NCBI GenBank assembly: GCA_913775095.1
Contig: CAJYIW010000017.1
Location: 62,001-126,000 of the forward strand
Length of the DNA: 64,000 bases
Origin: an uncultured Siphonobacter sp.
GTDB lineage: Bacteria > Bacteroidota > Bacteroidia > Cytophagales > Spirosomataceae
Reading direction: 5' to 3'
How positions within the stretch are numbered: position 1 is the stretch's first letter; the number at the start of each line of letters is the position of its first letter. Position numbers and translations under genes: made by a program. The notes under the pieces are model-generated. The model did not search any database. It was not told where the DNA came from and was given only the letters and a program-made list of their open reading frames with translations. Below, one piece after another: positions 36,230 to 43,892 of this stretch.

Positions 36230-37653
36230 TGGATCGCATCTCTTTTGAGAACGAAGTAATAGACCGGAATGCCGAGCAGAATCAATCCAAGACCGGGCAG
36301 GGTATATTCAGCTTCAAAAATTAACAGTAACACGGCCAGTGTAGTGGCTACCAGCACATACACTGCCGGTAAGAAGGGGTATCCAAAGGCTTTATAGGGG
36401 CGATCCATCTCTGGTCTTTTGAAGCGTAGAATGTAGATTCCGATGATGGTCAGGATGTAAAAGATCAGTACGCCAAAAATGACCAGAGCCAGCAGACGAT
36501 TATACTCACCCGTCAGGCATAACAGACTCGCCCAGGCACACTGAATCCAGAGGCTATACGCCGGCACCTGCTTATCGTTGAGCGTTCCGGCTTTTTTAAA
36601 AAACAGTCCGTCTTTGGCCATGGTATAATAAACCCGTGCTCCGGAAAGAATCAGTCCGTTGTTACAGCCAAAGGTTGAAATCATAATCATAATGGCGATG
36701 GCAATCGTGCCTCCCGATCCGAAAATATAGTCCGCAGCGACCACTCCTACCCGATCATTCGGAGCAAAAGCAATTTCCTTTAAAGGGACCACGGCCAGAT
36801 ACATGATATTGGTCGACATATACACGACCGTCACAATAATTGTCCCCAGCAACAGACTTAATCCAATGTTACGCTGCGGATTTTTTACTTCTCCCGCAAT
36901 AGACGTAATAGAATGCCAGGCATCACTGGAGAACAGAGTTCCCTTCATGGCAATGGCAATGGCACCCCAGAAGGCCAGGCCCGTCAGAGCGGTCTGCTGA
37001 AGATCGCCATTAGTAAGCGTAAGACTCGAGAGGGTCCAGGCATTCTGCCAGTTCTGCTCCCAGATTTCCGCTTTGGCTCCCCAGATGAATCCGGCAATGG
37101 TTAAGCCAATCAGCGAGATGATTTTTATACTGGTTAAAAACGTCTGGATAAACACGCCGTTTTCGACGCCACGACTGTTAATATACGTGAGGATAATGAT
37201 GGTAACTATGGCTACCAGCTGAGCCGCCGTGAATTGAAAACTTCCGATGGCAAATAATAGTTGTTTGTCGCTAAAGGCGGGAATCAGGTAGGCCGCGAAC
37301 TTGGCGAAGGCTACGCCGACGGCGGCAATGGTTCCCGTTTGAATGACGGTAAAAAAGGCCCAGCCGTAGAGGAAGCCAATCAGCGAATTGTACGCTTCCC
37401 GAAGGTAGACGTACTGTCCTCCCGCCCGGGGAAACATGGCGGCCAGTTCGCCGTAACTCACCGCAGCAATGACCGTTACCAGTCCCGCCAGCAACCACAT
37501 GGCGAGCATCCAGCCGGCTCCGCCCACACTGCGGGTGATTTCGGCACTGACGATAAAAATTCCCGATCCAATCATGGACCCGGCTACGACCATTGTCGCA
37601 TCCAGCAAGTTTACCCTGGGTTTGAAGCCCGGCTCGTTTGTTTGTGAAGTCAT
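36226..37653 (-). CDS. APC-superfamily amino-acid permease
   Basis: The 475-residue protein has 12 helices and the APC opening LLDATMVVAGSMIGSGIFIVSAEI, where the unwound GSGIF of helix 1 binds the amino acid backbone. AMFPRAGGQYVYLREAY on helix 2-3 and IMIMISTFGCNNGLILSGARV on helix 8 follow the LAT/YbaT-like pattern. It imports or exchanges an amino acid across the inner membrane. The substrate cannot be read. A long gap upstream holds its promoter. Confidence 0.9.
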   Translation of the reverse strand: MTSQTNEPGFKPRVNLLDATMVVAGSMIGSGIFIVSAEITRSVGGAGWMLAMWLLAGLVTVIAAVSYGELAAMFPRAGGQYVYLREAYNSLIGFLYGWAFFTVIQTGTIAAVGVAFAKFAAYLIPAFSDKQLLFAIGSFQFTAAQLVAIVTIIILTYINSRGVENGVFIQTFLTSIKIISLIGLTIAGFIWGAKAEIWEQNWQNAWTLSSLTLTNGDLQQTALTGLAFWGAIAIAMKGTLFSSDAWHSITSIAGEVKNPQRNIGLSLLLGTIIVTVVYMSTNIMYLAVVPLKEIAFAPNDRVGVVAADYIFGSGGTIAIAIMIMISTFGCNNGLILSGARVYYTMAKDGLFFKKAGTLNDKQVPAYSLWIQCAWASLLCLTGEYNRLLALVIFGVLIFYILTIIGIYILRFKRPEMDRPYKAFGYPFLPAVYVLVATTLAVLLLIFEAEYTLPGLGLILLGIPVYYFVLKRDAIH

Positions 37654-37867
37654 TTTAAGAATGAAAGCTCAACGTAGGACTTGTACGCAACGTCTTTTTG
37701 TAAAGAAAACAGGTTCTGTCGGTTTTTAAAGCAATTAGCGATGAAACTGCTCAAGTCAGAGTGATTCAGGAAACCCTTGTCGAGTAATCGGGTATTCAGC
37801 ATTCGTTGCTGCAACGCTTTGGAAGGAAGGACTTATTCCTCTCATCATAGCATGGGGGAGTTTAAAT

Positions 37868-37900
37868 CAAAAAAAAATGGCCTTGCACCCAAGACCATTT
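37868..37900 (-). terminator. Intrinsic terminator of the 67-residue membrane protein gene
   Basis: AAATGG-C-CTTG pairs with CAAG-A-CCATTT, and the minus strand continues with a run of T. It lies 36 bases past the stop at 37936. Confidence 0.75.
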
Positions 37901-37935
37901 ACCATCCCTATCAAACCTTCGGCTGTAGAGCCGGG

Positions 37936-38139
37936 TTAGATGAATTTTGCCGTGAAAAACCACACGACCCAGAAACCAATTCCGAGCAGACAGATGGCAT
38001 TTAAACTCAGGGTGTACAGTTGAACCTGACGCATTTTCGTCACTTTACGATTCCCGTGAACTTTCAAATAGCAGTGGCTACCCAGGATGATGCAAATCAG
38101 AATAAAATAATTACAGTTTTCCGCTAAGAACGTAAACAT
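37936..38139 (-). CDS. Small two-helix membrane protein, unknown
   Basis: The 67-residue frame encodes two hydrophobic helices (CNYFILICIILGSHCYL and LNAICLLGIGFWVVWFF) separated by a basic loop KVHGNRKVTKMRQ. The positive-inside rule puts the loop in the cytoplasm. A terminator on the same strand directly downstream supports a real gene. I do not recognise the family. Confidence 0.6.
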   Translation of the reverse strand: MFTFLAENCNYFILICIILGSHCYLKVHGNRKVTKMRQVQLYTLSLNAICLLGIGFWVVWFFTAKFI

Positions 38140-38565
38140 GGGATTCTGTTTTAAGTTAGGTATGCTCCATAAAGATAGAGCGGATATAACAAATATAAAG
38201 ACAAGTCCTCAAGAGAACAGTATGGTCCTGAGGTTTTAACATTTTCAATTATTATAAATTTGGTCCCTGCTCTTCCTATTCCATTCATGCCCATTAGCAG
38301 AAAGTAATCTATTAGAGGACTTTTTTAAATTAAACGTATATAATTTAACGTTCAGACAATTACCTCATGCAGGGTTGATTTCTGAGTAGGCAACTCTGAT
38401 AAATCGTTTTACTATCTTCTTCTTTACTCCCAGGCAAAACGGAGTTTTCTTTTTCCTAAGATTGCTGAGAGAATAGGCCTGCCAAGGTCTACTATTGCAA
38501 CCTTGATCAAAAGGCTCATTTCTTATCGTTTCTATGGGGTTGAAGATTAACTACGGGGTAAAACC
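38140..38565. other. Intergenic region, nothing recognised
   Basis: AT-rich sequence with no frame, hairpin or repeat I can support beyond the decayed gene that starts at its right edge. Confidence 0.4.
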
Positions 38566-38718
38566 ATGCTGACGGGTGGTTCCAGCAGTTCCCCTGCCTC
38601 TACTTAGTATACGGATCAGGCTTGAAGTTATGTCGATGCTACGTACCAAGAAATTTACTTTTACCGGGAAGACGTTCTGAAACACGTTGAGAAAAAATAT
38701 CGTCCCGGTGATCAATAA
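38566..38718 (+). pseudogene. Decayed small gene with two in-frame stops
   Basis: One frame reads MLTGGSSSSPAST, TAG (38605), YTDQA, TGA (38623), then SYVDATYQEIYFYREDVLKH and on to YRPGDQ with a stop at 38716. The protein-like composition after the stops, and a strong terminator beginning four bases after the end, suggest a former gene with two nonsense mutations. The family is not recognised. Confidence 0.45.
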
Positions 38719-38721
38719 ACG

Positions 38722-38760
38722 AAAGGGCTGGTCCGCCTTGAAGGCGGACCAGCCCTTTTA
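38722..38760. terminator. Strong bidirectional terminator
   Basis: AAAGGGCTGGTCCGCC pairs perfectly with GGCGGACCAGCCCTTT. T tracts occur on the plus side, and partially on the minus side after the lipoprotein gene. Confidence 0.85.
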
Positions 38761-38790
38761 CAGGTGTTTTCATATATATTGACGAAGCAC

Positions 38791-39138
38791 CTAATACCTG
38801 AAAACCAGGTAACTTACAATGAAGGGTGGATAGGAGCCATCATGGGTACGAAAAGCTCCGTTAGCTCCTAATTTTTGACAATCTTTCTTCAACTGTGTTT
38901 TTACATAGCCATCCATGTTCATTCCGGCGTTATTATTTATTCGCATGGAAACGATACCCAGTTTCTTTATATTTTGAGGAATATCTCGTTCCAGAAGAAA
39001 AATCGTGACCCCTGACGTATCTATCGCCGAAGTGCTATTCTCCTGAGCATAAGGCTTAATTCGGGACGAAACGCAGGATAAAAAGCCCACACTTAAGGCG
39101 GATGCCAGCACGAGATGCTTGAGGTTATTTTTTTTCAT
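38791..39138 (-). CDS. Small lipoprotein, unknown function
   Basis: The 115-residue protein has a lipoprotein signal (HLVLASALSVGFLSCVSS, lipid Cys at 22). Its short mature domain has SGVTIFLLERDIPQNIKKLG and LKKDCQKLGANGAFRTHDG, resembling small heavy-metal-binding-like or YbjQ/SecG-type folds only loosely. No catalytic residues stand out. It is followed by the strong terminator at 38722-38760. Confidence 0.7.
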   Translation of the reverse strand: MKKNNLKHLVLASALSVGFLSCVSSRIKPYAQENSTSAIDTSGVTIFLLERDIPQNIKKLGIVSMRINNNAGMNMDGYVKTQLKKDCQKLGANGAFRTHDGSYPPFIVSYLVFRY

Positions 39139-39403
39139 AAGTAGTCGTTGATCGGTTATGAGTAAGTACTATTTTCTTGCGTATAACGATTGGCCCTGAA
39201 TGGATATGTTCGATCATTCCCTGAAGGTTTCGGTAACACGAACCGTATTTCTCCTCAACAAAAGTGGTCTTCCATTCTTCTTCCGGCCTTTGCCGAACCA
39301 ACTCAGCTAAGGCATTAACGTCCGCCCCTATCTTGTCGATCCGTTTTTTCCGAAATAAACTTCCCGAAGATGCCTGGCCAATTGAGTGGAAAGCTGGATC
39401 ATG
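39125..39403 (-). pseudogene. DinB-family (DUF1572-like) protein remnant with deletion and frameshift
   Basis: Minus-strand ATG at 39403 begins MIQLSTQLARHLREVYFGKN, the usual start of Bacteroidota DinB-like proteins, but the frame stops six codons later. A second frame directly downstream reads ALAELVRQRPEEEWKTTF then VEEKYGSCYRNLQGMIEHIH, the typical C-terminal part. The middle ~80 residues are missing and the frame differs, so the gene is broken. Intact relatives are four-helix metal-binding proteins. Confidence 0.65.
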
Positions 39404-39868
39404 TAAAACTATAGTTACCGTTTACAAATGATTTCGCGGAGGAATGGCTGACACCCTTTACCAAACCCCACCTTTTCTGTTCAAATTTCTACAGTCAGCC
39501 TTCCTTAATGACTGGCAAGACGCAGAGGGATTATTCACCCTCCGTTACCTAAAGTAAACACAAAAACTCAAAAGATAAAACTGGATGATCATCAGCCGTA
39601 AGCAAGGTATGCTTAGGTGATTTGATTGAGTGTTTTACAGCATTTATAGTAAGAAATCAGTATTACTAAACATTCTTTAAAGGGATTAAAAATTGATCGA
39701 GAAAACTAAAAGTAAGTTCAATTATTATCATAACTCTTTGATTATAAAGGAGTAGAAGTAAAAATAAACTGCATTTTTTTGTTAACCTTTTGATCTCAAT
39801 GGATATAGAAAAATTAAGGTATAATTACCTATTTTTAAATCATTTCCCACCGCCTTAACTGACTTTGT
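39404..39868. other. Intergenic region, nothing recognised
   Basis: Very AT-rich towards the LuxR-type gene. It must contain that gene's promoter, but I cannot point to a convincing -7 box. Confidence 0.4.
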
Positions 39869-40642
39869 ATGAATGAGATCGATGCCTACCACGAGGCCAG
39901 AAAATTCTGGCAAAAAGCAGCCCACTATCAGGACGCTACCGACATTAATCCTGAGTTTGAACTAAGGCTGCACAAGAAGCTACTAAACATCTTTCACGTC
40001 GGGCCTTACTTTTATTTCATCTTTAACTTAACGAATGGGGAAGTGGAATACGTGAGCGACTCCGTTACGCAGGTGCTGGGTTGTGCTCCGGAAAACTTTG
40101 GCGTCAAGCACACCCTCTCTCACATTCACCCGGATGATTTAACCGTCTTCCTGAATTTTGAAAATACGGCCGTTGAATTCTTTAGTCAGCTCGCTCCCGA
40201 TCAGGTTCTTCGGTATAAAGTCAGCTATGATTATCGCATCAGACGGGCCGACGGGCAGTACATTCGGATTCTGCACCAGCTGGTGGCCATTCAGACCGGT
40301 AACGATGGAAGCGTGCTTCGCACCCTGGGCGTTCACACGGACATCAGCGAACTCAAAAAAGACCCCAAACCCACTCTTTCCTTCATTGACCTCGACGAGA
40401 AGGAATCTTTCATCGATATCAAGCCACAAACCACCTTTACCCCTTCCAAATCTGCGTTGACGCCCCGGGAAAAGGAAATTCTGAAAGCTCTGATTGCGGG
40501 CTATCCCAGTAAACAGATCGCCGGGTTATTTAACATCACCAAAGAAACCGTAGATCGCCACCGGAAAAACATGCTTGCCAAAACGGGCGTAAAAAGCTCC
40601 GCCGAACTGGTCGGGAAAGCCATTCGTGAGGGTTGGCTCTAG
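39869..40642 (+). CDS. PAS-domain LuxR-type transcriptional regulator
   Basis: The 257-residue protein has a PAS/PAC sensor (~45-165: YFYFIFNLTNGEVEYVSDSV, YDYRIRRADGQYIRILHQ, GVHTDISELK). A linker leads to a LuxR/GerE helix-turn-helix (~190-257: LTPREKEILKALIAGYPSKQ, TKETVDRHRKNMLAKTGVKS). No receiver domain or membrane helix is present, so it is a cytoplasmic single-component sensor. Ligand and targets are unknown. A large hairpin lies 12 bases past the stop. Confidence 0.88.
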   Translation: MNEIDAYHEARKFWQKAAHYQDATDINPEFELRLHKKLLNIFHVGPYFYFIFNLTNGEVEYVSDSVTQVLGCAPENFGVKHTLSHIHPDDLTVFLNFENTAVEFFSQLAPDQVLRYKVSYDYRIRRADGQYIRILHQLVAIQTGNDGSVLRTLGVHTDISELKKDPKPTLSFIDLDEKESFIDIKPQTTFTPSKSALTPREKEILKALIAGYPSKQIAGLFNITKETVDRHRKNMLAKTGVKSSAELVGKAIREGWL

Positions 40643-40654
40643 CGTGCTGTGTTC

Positions 40655-40709
40655 CGCAGGGATGCATCGTTCCGAAAATTTAAACCTTTCGGAACGATAC
40701 CTCCCTGCG
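40655..40709. repeat. Long interrupted hairpin after the LuxR-type gene
   Basis: CGCAGGGA and ATCGTTCCGAAA pair with TTTCGGAACGAT and TCCCTGCG around a 9-base loop, with a small internal bulge. No T tract follows, so it may stabilise RNA or be a repeat unit more than a terminator. Confidence 0.55.
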
Positions 40710-40775
40710 TCTGTCCTGATTCGGATTGAACCGACCGTTTCAAATTTTCTTGCTGAAATAGTTGGCTGAAGGCTT

Positions 40776-40803
40776 TTGTTTATAATTAGTCTTAATACAT
40801 TTG
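40776..40803 (+). promoter_or_regulatory. Promoter of the PepSY protein gene
   Basis: TACATTTG (40796-40803) fits the Bacteroidota -7 box and TTTG (40776-40779) may be the -33 element, though the 16-base spacing is short. It lies 93 bases before the ATG. Confidence 0.5.
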
Positions 40804-40896
40804 TAAATAGAAGCGACCGATTATTCGATCCTTCGCCCTTATCCCGTTTATCCTCTGCCATTCACACGTATTCTGGGTTTCTCACCATACGTTTTC

Positions 40897-42180
40897 ATGA
40901 ACAAAACATACACGTTCCGTAAAATACTTCATACCCTGCACCTCTGGGTGGGTCTTCCGTGCACGCTGGTAATCTTCATCATGTGTCTGACCGGAACCAT
41001 GTATGCCTTCAATCGTGAACTTACGCAATGGATCGATCACGATAAGTTTCAGATTACCGCTCCAGCCGAGGCACACGTTTTGCCGATTTCAGAACTGATT
41101 AATATCGTTGAACAGCAAAAGAAAGACTCCCGGGTTTCGGTGATTCAGATACCTGAAAGCTCCACTGAAGCCTGGACCTTCGGCTTCCTGCCCAAAGGCA
41201 AAGAGGTAAAAAAGGAGAACATCAGAACTGCACCGGGAAAGGAAGCGAAAGCTCCGAAAAAAGAGAAGCCTAAAAACTTCTGGGTGAATCCTTACACCGG
41301 AGCTATTCAGGGCGATGCCCAAACACCGACGGTAAAGTTTTTTGCCTCAACCCTGCAAATGCACCGCTGGCTGATGATCGAAAATCACGACATCGGCGGT
41401 CTCATTACGGGTACTGCCTGTTTTGGCATGCTTTTCCTTTGTATTTCCGGCATTATCCTCTGGCTGCCAGCTAAAATCAGCAGCTGGAAAAAATGGAACG
41501 TCTGGAAACCGGGATTTGCTATTAAAACCGACGCCAGCGGCAAACGCCTCAATTTTGATTTACATAAAACGCTGGGTTTTTACGCGTTTATTTTTGTGAC
41601 CATCATGGCCCTGACCGGCCCCATCTTTGCTTACGAGTGGTACCGCGAAGGTTACCGGAAGCTACTGGGCTATAAAGCACCCGAAGAGCAGACAGAGGTG
41701 TCGGTAAGGGGGAAAGCCGTAGCGTATGAGCAACTCATTTCCGAAGCCAATCGGGTGTACCCTTACTCCGGAGCCATTCGACTGACGATTCCAAAGAAAG
41801 CAGAGGGAGCGGTTTCCATTCAGAAAAATCAGACTGGATTTTTTGCTTCCGCCGGCACGGATCGCATCCTGCTTAATCCGTACTCGGGGCAGGTGCTTCT
41901 GGTGGATCGGTTTGCCGACAAACCCCTCGGTGAGCAAATAACCGCTTCTTCCAAGCTTATTCATACGGGAGAGATCTTCGGCACCTTTACTAAAATCCTC
42001 TATTTCCTGGCCTGCCTGATTGCGACCAGCCTACCCATTACCGGCTTTTTCATCTGGTGGAACCGGGTAAAATCCGAAAAAGGACAGGCGAGAATCCGGG
42101 CAAACACGGCCTCCGTAACGCCACGTCCGGTTCGGGCCGTTCGCTCCCGCCCGGTCATGCAGACTTCTGCGAAAGCGTAA
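40897..42180 (+). CDS. PepSY-associated membrane protein
   Basis: The 427-residue protein has the PepSY_TM pattern: helix 1 (LHTLHLWVGLPCTLVIFIMCLTG region), a long periplasmic domain, helices near 190 (HDIGGLITGTACFGMLFLCI) and 240, and a terminal helix with LPITGFFIWWNRV. Paired His residues in helices 1 and 2 (KILHTLHLW; MHRWLM) are typical. Relatives sit beside siderophore receptors and are thought to act as ferric-siderophore or metal reductases. No such receptor is adjacent here. A basic tail ends the protein. Confidence 0.85.
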   Translation: MNKTYTFRKILHTLHLWVGLPCTLVIFIMCLTGTMYAFNRELTQWIDHDKFQITAPAEAHVLPISELINIVEQQKKDSRVSVIQIPESSTEAWTFGFLPKGKEVKKENIRTAPGKEAKAPKKEKPKNFWVNPYTGAIQGDAQTPTVKFFASTLQMHRWLMIENHDIGGLITGTACFGMLFLCISGIILWLPAKISSWKKWNVWKPGFAIKTDASGKRLNFDLHKTLGFYAFIFVTIMALTGPIFAYEWYREGYRKLLGYKAPEEQTEVSVRGKAVAYEQLISEANRVYPYSGAIRLTIPKKAEGAVSIQKNQTGFFASAGTDRILLNPYSGQVLLVDRFADKPLGEQITASSKLIHTGEIFGTFTKILYFLACLIATSLPITGFFIWWNRVKSEKGQARIRANTASVTPRPVRAVRSRPVMQTSAKA

Positions 42181-42202
42181 ACGGTCTTTATTACATTTTC
42201 GA

Positions 42203-42235
42203 AGAGAGCATTTTATGGAATGCTCTCTTTTTTTA
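42203..42235 (+). terminator. Intrinsic terminator
   Basis: AGAGAGCATT pairs with AATGCTCTCT around a 6-base loop, followed by a T tract. Confidence 0.9.
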
Positions 42236-42303
42236 TCAGGAATGTCGCGAAGCAAAATGAGCCTTTCTGACTTGCGGATGCCAATGTTTTTAAATAAATA
42301 TTT

Positions 42304-42311
42304 TAGGTTTG
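42304..42311 (+). promoter_or_regulatory. -7 promoter box of fabV
   Basis: TAGGTTTG matches TAnnTTTG, 64 bases before the fabV ATG. Confidence 0.5.
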
Positions 42312-42374
42312 CCGGAAGTTTGGGAATCTTCAGTGATTTTTAACGTACGATACCATCTAAAAATTAGATAGATT

Positions 42375-43571
42375 ATGATCATTACCCCTAAAATTCGCGG
42401 GTTCATTTGTTTGACTTCTCATCCGCAGGGATGCGAGCAGAATGTGCTGAATCAGATCAATTATACCAAGTCCAAAGGTGTAGTGGATGGCCCTAAAAAA
42501 GTACTGGTCATCGGAGCTTCGACGGGCTTTGGTCTGGCTTCGCGGATTACGAGTGCCTTTGGTTCCGAGGCCTCTACCATTGGTGTTTATTTTGAAAAGC
42601 CAGCGGCTCCCGGCAAACCCGGTTCAGCGGGCTGGTACAATACCGCTGCTTTTGAAAAGTTTGCTCAGGCCGAAGGTCTATACGCAAAAAGTATCAATGG
42701 CGATGCGTTCTCTAACGAAATCAAACAACAAACCATTGATCTGATCAAAGCCGATTTAGGTCAGATTGATCTGGTCATTTATAGTCTGGCTTCTCCCCGC
42801 CGCACGAACCCCGTAACAGGCATTACCCACCAGTCAACGCTGAAGCCTATCGGTGGAACCTTTACCAACAAAACGGTTGATTTCCACACGGGCACCGTTT
42901 CAGAAATTTCCATTGATCCTGCGAACGAAGAGGAAATTGCCAACACCGTAGCCGTAATGGGTGGCGACGACTGGGAAATGTGGATCGACGCTCTGAAAGC
43001 CGCCGACGTGCTGGCTCCCGGTGCCACGACGGTAGCTTACTCCTACATTGGTCCCAAACTGACTGAGCCGGTGTACCGTAACGGTACGATTGGACGGGCG
43101 AAGGATCACCTCGAAGCAAAAGCATTTGATATTGATGCCAAACTGAAAGAGGTAAACGGCCGTGCTTTTGTTTCTGTAAACAAGGCATTGGTTACTCAGG
43201 CCAGTTCGGCCATTCCGGTTATTCCTCTGTACATTTCCTTACTGTATAAAACCATGAAGGAAAAAGGCATTCACGAAGGTTGTATCGAGCAGATCAACCG
43301 CTTGTTCCGCGATCGCCTGTACACGAATGGAGAGGTTTCGGTTGACGAAAAAGGCCGCATTCGGATTGACGATTGGGAAATGCGGGAAGACGTTCAGTCC
43401 ACCGTTGCGAAACTCTGGGAAGAAGCAACTTCTGAAACCTTACCTGCCATTGGCGATCTGGAAGGATATAAGACGGACTTCTATAACCTTTTCGGTTTCG
43501 AAGTGCCCGGTGTGGATTACGAAGCTGACGTAAATGAAGTAGTAGCCGTTCCCGGCCTGCAACAGGCTTAG
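42375..43571 (+). CDS. fabV: FabV-type trans-2-enoyl-[ACP/CoA] reductase
   Basis: The 398-residue protein opens MIITPKIRGFICLTSHPQGC, the FabV start, with the nucleotide-binding block VLVIGASTGFGLASRI. The catalytic Y-x8-K is in EPVYRNGTIGRAK. SLASPRRTNPVTG and the C-terminal NLFGFEVPGVDYEADV also fit. FabV reduces the enoyl double bond in the last step of fatty-acid elongation with NADH and is characteristically insensitive to triclosan. It is a single-gene unit with its own -7 box and terminator. Confidence 0.95.
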   Translation: MIITPKIRGFICLTSHPQGCEQNVLNQINYTKSKGVVDGPKKVLVIGASTGFGLASRITSAFGSEASTIGVYFEKPAAPGKPGSAGWYNTAAFEKFAQAEGLYAKSINGDAFSNEIKQQTIDLIKADLGQIDLVIYSLASPRRTNPVTGITHQSTLKPIGGTFTNKTVDFHTGTVSEISIDPANEEEIANTVAVMGGDDWEMWIDALKAADVLAPGATTVAYSYIGPKLTEPVYRNGTIGRAKDHLEAKAFDIDAKLKEVNGRAFVSVNKALVTQASSAIPVIPLYISLLYKTMKEKGIHEGCIEQINRLFRDRLYTNGEVSVDEKGRIRIDDWEMREDVQSTVAKLWEEATSETLPAIGDLEGYKTDFYNLFGFEVPGVDYEADVNEVVAVPGLQQA

Positions 43572-43589
43572 TTCTTCTAATCGAACGAC

Positions 43590-43626
43590 AGGAAAGCCTC
43601 CTCTCCAGTGGAGAGGAGGCTTTCCT
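43590..43626 (+). terminator. Intrinsic terminator of fabV
   Basis: AGGAAAGCCTCCTCTCC pairs perfectly with GGAGAGGAGGCTTTCCT around a 3-base loop. Confidence 0.9.
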
Positions 43627-43732
43627 ATTTTAATTCGTGTCTGTTATGCAGTGCACTATGCTTAGCATTGCATCTGGGTAATCGCTATTGTCGAGTAACG
43701 GTAGTTGATTCAACAGCTATCCTGCCAGTCAT

Positions 43733-43756
43733 GCTACCAGCGAAAAAGCTGGCAGC
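43733..43756. repeat. REP-like palindrome, copy B
   Basis: GCTACCAGC and GCTGGCAGC flank GAAAAA. With copy C it forms an inverted pair 22 bases apart (a BIME-like arrangement) matching over about 28 bases with one change. Confidence 0.75.
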
Positions 43757-43778
43757 GGCAAAGATTACTTGAGTAACC

Positions 43779-43802
43779 GCTACCAGCTTTTTCGCTGGTA
43801 GC
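43779..43802. repeat. REP-like palindrome, copy C
   Basis: GCTACCAGC (43779-43787) and GCTGGTAGC (43794-43802) are perfect arms around TTTTTC, inverted relative to copy B. Confidence 0.75.
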
Positions 43803-43833
43803 ATCGCATCCATCAAATCGTTTTTTGTACCTA

Positions 43834-43869
43834 CAAAAAAACGTGGCTGGTGAGAATACCAGCCACGTT
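43834..43869 (-). terminator. Intrinsic terminator of the second SusC-SusD unit
   Basis: AACGTGGCTGGT pairs with ACCAGCCACGTT. On the minus strand a T run follows. Confidence 0.9.
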
Positions 43870-43892
43870 CAGCCCATTAACAAAAAGCAAGC

